Below the pieces are notes generated by a model. The model was not told the DNA's origin, did not search any database, and worked only from the letters and a program-made list of their open reading frames with translations. The position numbers were made by a program, and so were the translations under genes. From Diplosphaera chodatii (lineage: Eukaryota > Chlorophyta > Trebouxiophyceae > Prasiolales > Stichococcaceae), in the NCBI GenBank assembly GCA_032358165.1, contig JAALGY010000051.1, forward strand, positions 1,364,001 to 1,428,000: a DNA stretch of 64,000 bases, written 5' to 3'. This document shows, piece after piece, positions 61,941-64,000 of this stretch. Within the stretch, counting starts at the first letter, position 1, and every line of letters begins with the position of its first letter.

Positions 61941-64000
61941 TCACGTGAGAGTCAGCTGCACAGATAAGGCAAGGACAGTGTATGACATTGGAGCAATCAG
62001 CAGCCAGCAGCACAACAAGCTGTCTACTAGTGGTTGCACCTTGTTGTATTCTTTTGCGTCAAACTTTGCATAGCCCATGGCCGCCTCAGTAAGCGGCAGC
62101 TGATGGCTGGTAACCTTCCACGGTTGCATCCTGCCCTCCTCAATCATCTGTACGGGATTGGTATCAACATAATAAACATCATAGCATGTGATACACGACT
62201 CTGTCAGATCAGTGCTCACTGCACATCCATACGGCTGGGGTGATACAAGCAGTCTGAGGACCCATGACATAGGCCCGATCGAGTTGCCTGCAGCAGCATC
62301 TTGCGGTACTTGTGGTTGTAGTTCTGGCCCCCTGAAGCGTGGCGGACAACCCTTGACTCAGCATTACAGCATTCATGTACACAGCCATACTGATGGCAGA
62401 CGCCAACGTCTCAATACTGCCAAGCGACCGAAATTGCGAGCTTGCACCTCTGATCGTGATCGCCTGTGAATATTGGGGGACACCATGTTGCGCACAGCCA
62501 CCATCAGAATACAGCAGCATGCTGAAACATGTGCCGTGATGTAGCATCGCGCATCACTGCTGAGTTGCATGTCAGCGCAGTCCCACCTTCTCCATCAGGG
62601 CCCCAAGGTTGAAGTGGTTGGTGAAGCCCTACATGTTATTTGCAGGGTTGGGCTAGCATACAACCACAAGTGCACGAGAGCGTGTCGAAATTAGTGCAAC
62701 ATCAGGGAGCACGGGTGCAGTTGCAGCACATGGCCTTCAGCTACGAAGCTGTCCCAACATTGTCACTGCCTGATCCCAGCACCACAGCCTCACCATGTAG
62801 TCGCCGATGAGTCCAATCCTTCCCGCCTTCCGAACTGAGTAAATCATCTCGTTGACAATGTAAGAGGGATCTGCAGGTGGCAAAGGAGTCGGTGCTCACT
62901 CAGAAGCTCTGCAGCACCCCAACTATGCAAGTACGTACCCTGCAACTGCGCGTGTCTGAGCGACACTGTCACCCTGGACATGTGTGCATGCTCACCTGTC
63001 TCCAGTTTCAGCTTCATCTCGATCTGTCAACGGAAAACACGCATCACATTTGGTGCATTGCAACGGTCTCATACGCAACACCATGCAGCTGCTGCCCGCA
63101 GTGAGCTTCTGTGACGGTCAACATGGGAAGGAAGCCACCGTGACTACTTCTGCACTCAGGCGATTTGGCACACCACACCTTGTGCACTACACCCTTTGCA
63201 TAATGGAAGCCTGCAGCCTCGATGCCCACATCGGGGCCATGGTTGTTGGTCATGGCTTTGAGGGTCTCTCGCACATCGGCATCCCGCCGATCAATAATCT
63301 CTGTGCCTGGCGCCAGCTCCTGTTTGATCAAGCAGTGCTACATATCTTAGAGTCGCCAATACGACTAGAGGCTCGACTGCAATAAACTAACATCATCAGG
63401 CGCACATCTTTGGCGTTGCACGCTTGATGAGGTCACATGATCAGCAGCTGTTGGACAACGTGAAGTAACATCTCAATATCCAGGCTTAACAGAAGCGCAC
63501 CTGGACTTTCTGCAAGCGTGCAGGCACCTCGTCTATGGCAATCACCCGCTTAGCCCCTCGAACCCATGCACACATGACAGCCAGTTGCCCCACTGCGGCA
63601 TGAGGTTTACCCTCTGTCAACAGGTGTGCACTGATGGACATAGGCCATTGCTGTTCAGCAGCTATGTGGGCAGCTATTTTACAGCGGATGCTAATGCCAG
63701 CTAATTAGCAGCTATACTCCCTAACATAGCAAATGAACTGTAGTGGTGAGCCATCCATGTGAATGCCTGCCAGCTCTGCAAATGAAATGCTTGCCTGGTC
63801 CGACGCCCCAGACAGCGACGGTATCGCCCTTGCCAACTTCGGAGAGCTCTGTGCCGTGCCATGCTGTGGGCAAAATGTCTGTCAGGTACAGGTACCTGCA
63901 TGGCCAGGCCGCTTGCCTCAGTTGGCAACGGACAGGCACCATCTGGTTTGCAGTTGGTTGCAGTTGGCTTGCTGCATGCATCCTAGCCAGCCTTCCAGGT
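61941..64000 (-). CDS. Zinc-type alcohol/formaldehyde dehydrogenase, 3' part (5' end outside window)
   Basis: Exons read YLYLTDILPTAWHGTELSEV, then GKGDTVAVWGVGP (Rossmann glycine motif), VGQLAVMCAWVRGAKRVIAIDEVPARLQKVQ, PGTEIIDRRDADVRETLKAM, GPDVGIEAAGFHYAKGVVHKV, IEMKLETGDPSYIVNEMIYSVRKAGRIGLIGDY, GFTNHFNLGALMEK and IEEGRMQPWKVTSHQLPLTEAAMGYAKFD. The protein ends LTLT at 61941. This is the medium-chain dehydrogenase subfamily often annotated as glutathione-independent formaldehyde or threonine-type dehydrogenase. The AIDxVPxRL and AAGFHYAKxxVHKV blocks are diagnostic. The catalytic zinc-binding N-domain lies beyond the right edge, so activity cannot be judged. NAD(H) use is inferred from the Asp at the end of strand beta-2. 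Confidence 0.85.

Overview
The window is nuclear DNA from a green alga, most likely a chlorophyte. Almost every gene is split by short introns (about 60 to 350 bp, GT-AG, usually gtgag or gtgcg donors and ctgcag acceptors). The third codon positions are GC-rich, TGTAA-type polyadenylation signals follow some stops, and the proteins are of plant or green-lineage type: a SufE-NadA quinolinate synthase, a CDKD kinase, a Rossmann/CIA30 protein, a plant-type beta-xylosidase and plastid transketolase and L10. I cannot name genus or species. Gene models below were built by joining coding-looking exons whose reading phases agree across GT-AG junctions. Exon edges are inference unless stated.

Layout. 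1-9.8 kb: the 3' end of a SYLF-domain gene (+), TRAP-beta (-), a divergent intergenic region, quinolinate synthase (+) and a delta-14 sterol reductase (-). 10-22 kb: intronless transketolase (+), a repeat-bearing gap, a conserved 115-residue protein (+), a LigB/DODA-type dioxygenase (-), a Rossmann protein interrupted by a CIA30 domain (+) and a membrane-anchored C2H2 protein (-). 22-30.8 kb: MnmE GTPase (+), plastid ribosomal protein uL10 (-), cytosolic eL43 (+) and a poorly resolved stretch with a possible secreted protein. 30.8-37.2 kb: one very long multi-exon locus that appears to join a polytopic membrane region to a dimeric alpha-beta-barrel (ABM-like) domain, an SRPBCC/START-like domain and a second (DUF1330-like) barrel. 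37.4-47.6 kb, minus strand: CDKD kinase, a ubiquitin-like membrane protein and a GH3 beta-xylosidase. The GH3 gene carries a small opposite-strand ORF in an intron and an apparent frameshift near its N-terminus. 48-64 kb: an FHA-domain protein (+), an RMDN-like TPR protein (-), a PHYHD1-like dioxygenase (-), a RING - Tudor-like - tandem BRCT (BRCA1/BARD1-type) protein (+) and a 5'-truncated zinc alcohol dehydrogenase (-).

The genes are ordinary housekeeping neighbours, not one pathway. Themes are plastid and mitochondrial function (quinolinate synthase for NAD, transketolase, uL10c, MnmE, CIA30 protein), endomembrane (TRAP-beta, sterol reductase), cell cycle and DNA repair (CDKD, RING-BRCT), and cell wall (GH3). 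The strongest candidates for something undescribed are the membrane-barrel-SRPBCC-barrel gene and the Tudor-containing BRCA1-like gene.
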